Shown one piece after another: positions 13,673 through 13,952 of a stretch of 13,952 nt of DNA. The notes beneath the pieces were generated by a model, which saw nothing but the letters and a program-made list of their open reading frames with translations, was not told where the DNA came from and searched no databases. The stretch covers positions 1 through 13,952 of the forward strand of contig DUEF01000199.1 of assembly GCA_011176555.1 (NCBI GenBank). Direction: 5' to 3'. How positions within the stretch are numbered: position 1 is the stretch's first letter; each line of letters opens with the position of its first letter. Origin of the DNA: Caldilineae bacterium (GTDB lineage Bacteria; Chloroflexota; Anaerolineae; J102). Both the position numbers and the translations under genes were made by a program.

Positions 13673-13952
13673 TCAATTATCCGGCTGGCGGTATGCGTCG
13701 CCATGCAACTCGTAAGGCGTTTGATCCAGTAACTTGAACCGCAGCGTCATCGCTGAACCGGAGCCAAGCGCCTCCCATTTTCCCCATAACGCCACTGGTA
13801 GCCCCGATAAAGTGGCGGATGGTTCGATGCCGAGTCCATCTGTCCCCTTCTCGCCGTAAACGCTAAAAACCCAAGTCAGACTATCAGTCGGCAGCCAACT
13901 TTCGAGAGCGCCATCCCGCATCCAGAGCGGACGCGCCTGCGAATCCATGATC
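13673..13952 (-). CDS. C-terminal part of an unrecognised protein, 5' end missing
   Basis: The frame is open from the right edge to a TGA at 13673-13675, giving about 92 residues. An internal ATG at 13948 exists, but the open frame continues past it with no ribosome site visible, so the true start probably lies outside. The sequence is rich in Trp, Leu and Gly (ESWLPTDSLTWVFSVYG, LPVALWGKWEALGSGS) with alternating strand-like segments. It suggests a beta-rich, possibly extracytoplasmic domain. I recognise no family. A terminator-like hairpin follows, and the lipoprotein gene downstream has its own candidate promoter. Confidence 0.65.
   Translation of the reverse strand, partial: IMDSQARPLWMRDGALESWLPTDSLTWVFSVYGEKGTDGLGIEPSATLSGLPVALWGKWEALGSGSAMTLRFKLLDQTPYELHGDAYRQPDN

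Noticed and set aside
1..13952. tRNA, rRNA, CRISPR arrays, insertion sequences or prophage genes
   Set aside because: I looked for cloverleaf stems, regularly spaced repeats, transposase motifs and terminal repeats, and saw none.

Overview
The window looks like a chromosomal segment of an aerobic or facultatively respiring bacterium. Chloroflexota (Anaerolineae/Caldilineae-like) is my best guess. It rests on the style of the major facilitator protein, the many GAF/NarL-type regulators, a B-type oxygen reductase with a small IIa subunit, and lipoprotein c-type cytochromes. It is an inference from gene content, not a match I could search for. Base composition is moderately GC-rich and even along the window, with no insertion sequence, tRNA, rRNA or CRISPR visible.

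Layout. (1) 1-1647, minus strand: the N-terminal 549 codons of a UvrD/PcrA/Rep-type superfamily 1 helicase that runs off the left edge. (2) 1648-2094: a non-coding divergent regulatory region. (3) 2095-3456: a 12-helix MFS transporter. (4) 3457-3807: a second non-coding stretch. It holds four 10-bp direct repeats that resemble MraZ operator boxes (no mraZ is present) and a near-consensus sigma-70 promoter. (5) 3808-6388: a NarL-type two-component pair, a membrane histidine kinase with two GAF domains and a DNA-binding response regulator. (6) 6509-9356: an oxidase operon beginning with a short degenerate receiver protein, followed by subunits IIa, II and I of a ba3-like (B-family) heme-copper oxygen reductase. 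(7) 9500-12988: an electron-delivery module. A single 815-residue polypeptide carries cytochrome b, two [4Fe-4S] clusters, an MvhD/FlpD-like iron-sulfur domain, a further membrane helix and a c-type heme domain. Two small lipoprotein cytochromes c follow. (8) 13052-13952, minus strand: a small lipoprotein and the C-terminal part of an unrecognised protein that enters from the right edge.

How it may work together (inference). The fused cytochrome b protein would place its Fe-S domains in the cytosol and its heme c outside, passing electrons through the membrane hemes. The two lipid-anchored cytochromes c would carry electrons to the CuA site of subunit II, and subunit I would reduce O2. No Rieske protein is present, and the usual Qo-site PEWY motif of cytochrome b is replaced. 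The kinase, whose first GAF domain has a Cys/His cluster, and its regulator lie directly upstream and are good candidates for controlling the respiratory genes. The phosphoacceptor Asp in the small protein heading the oxidase operon is replaced by Glu, so it may act as an unphosphorylatable partner.

The most unusual content is the cytochrome b / ferredoxin / MvhD-like / cytochrome c fusion. Next come the Asp-to-Glu pseudo-receiver, the orphan MraZ-like box array, and two long intra-cluster inverted repeats at 7591-7667 and 9377-9437.
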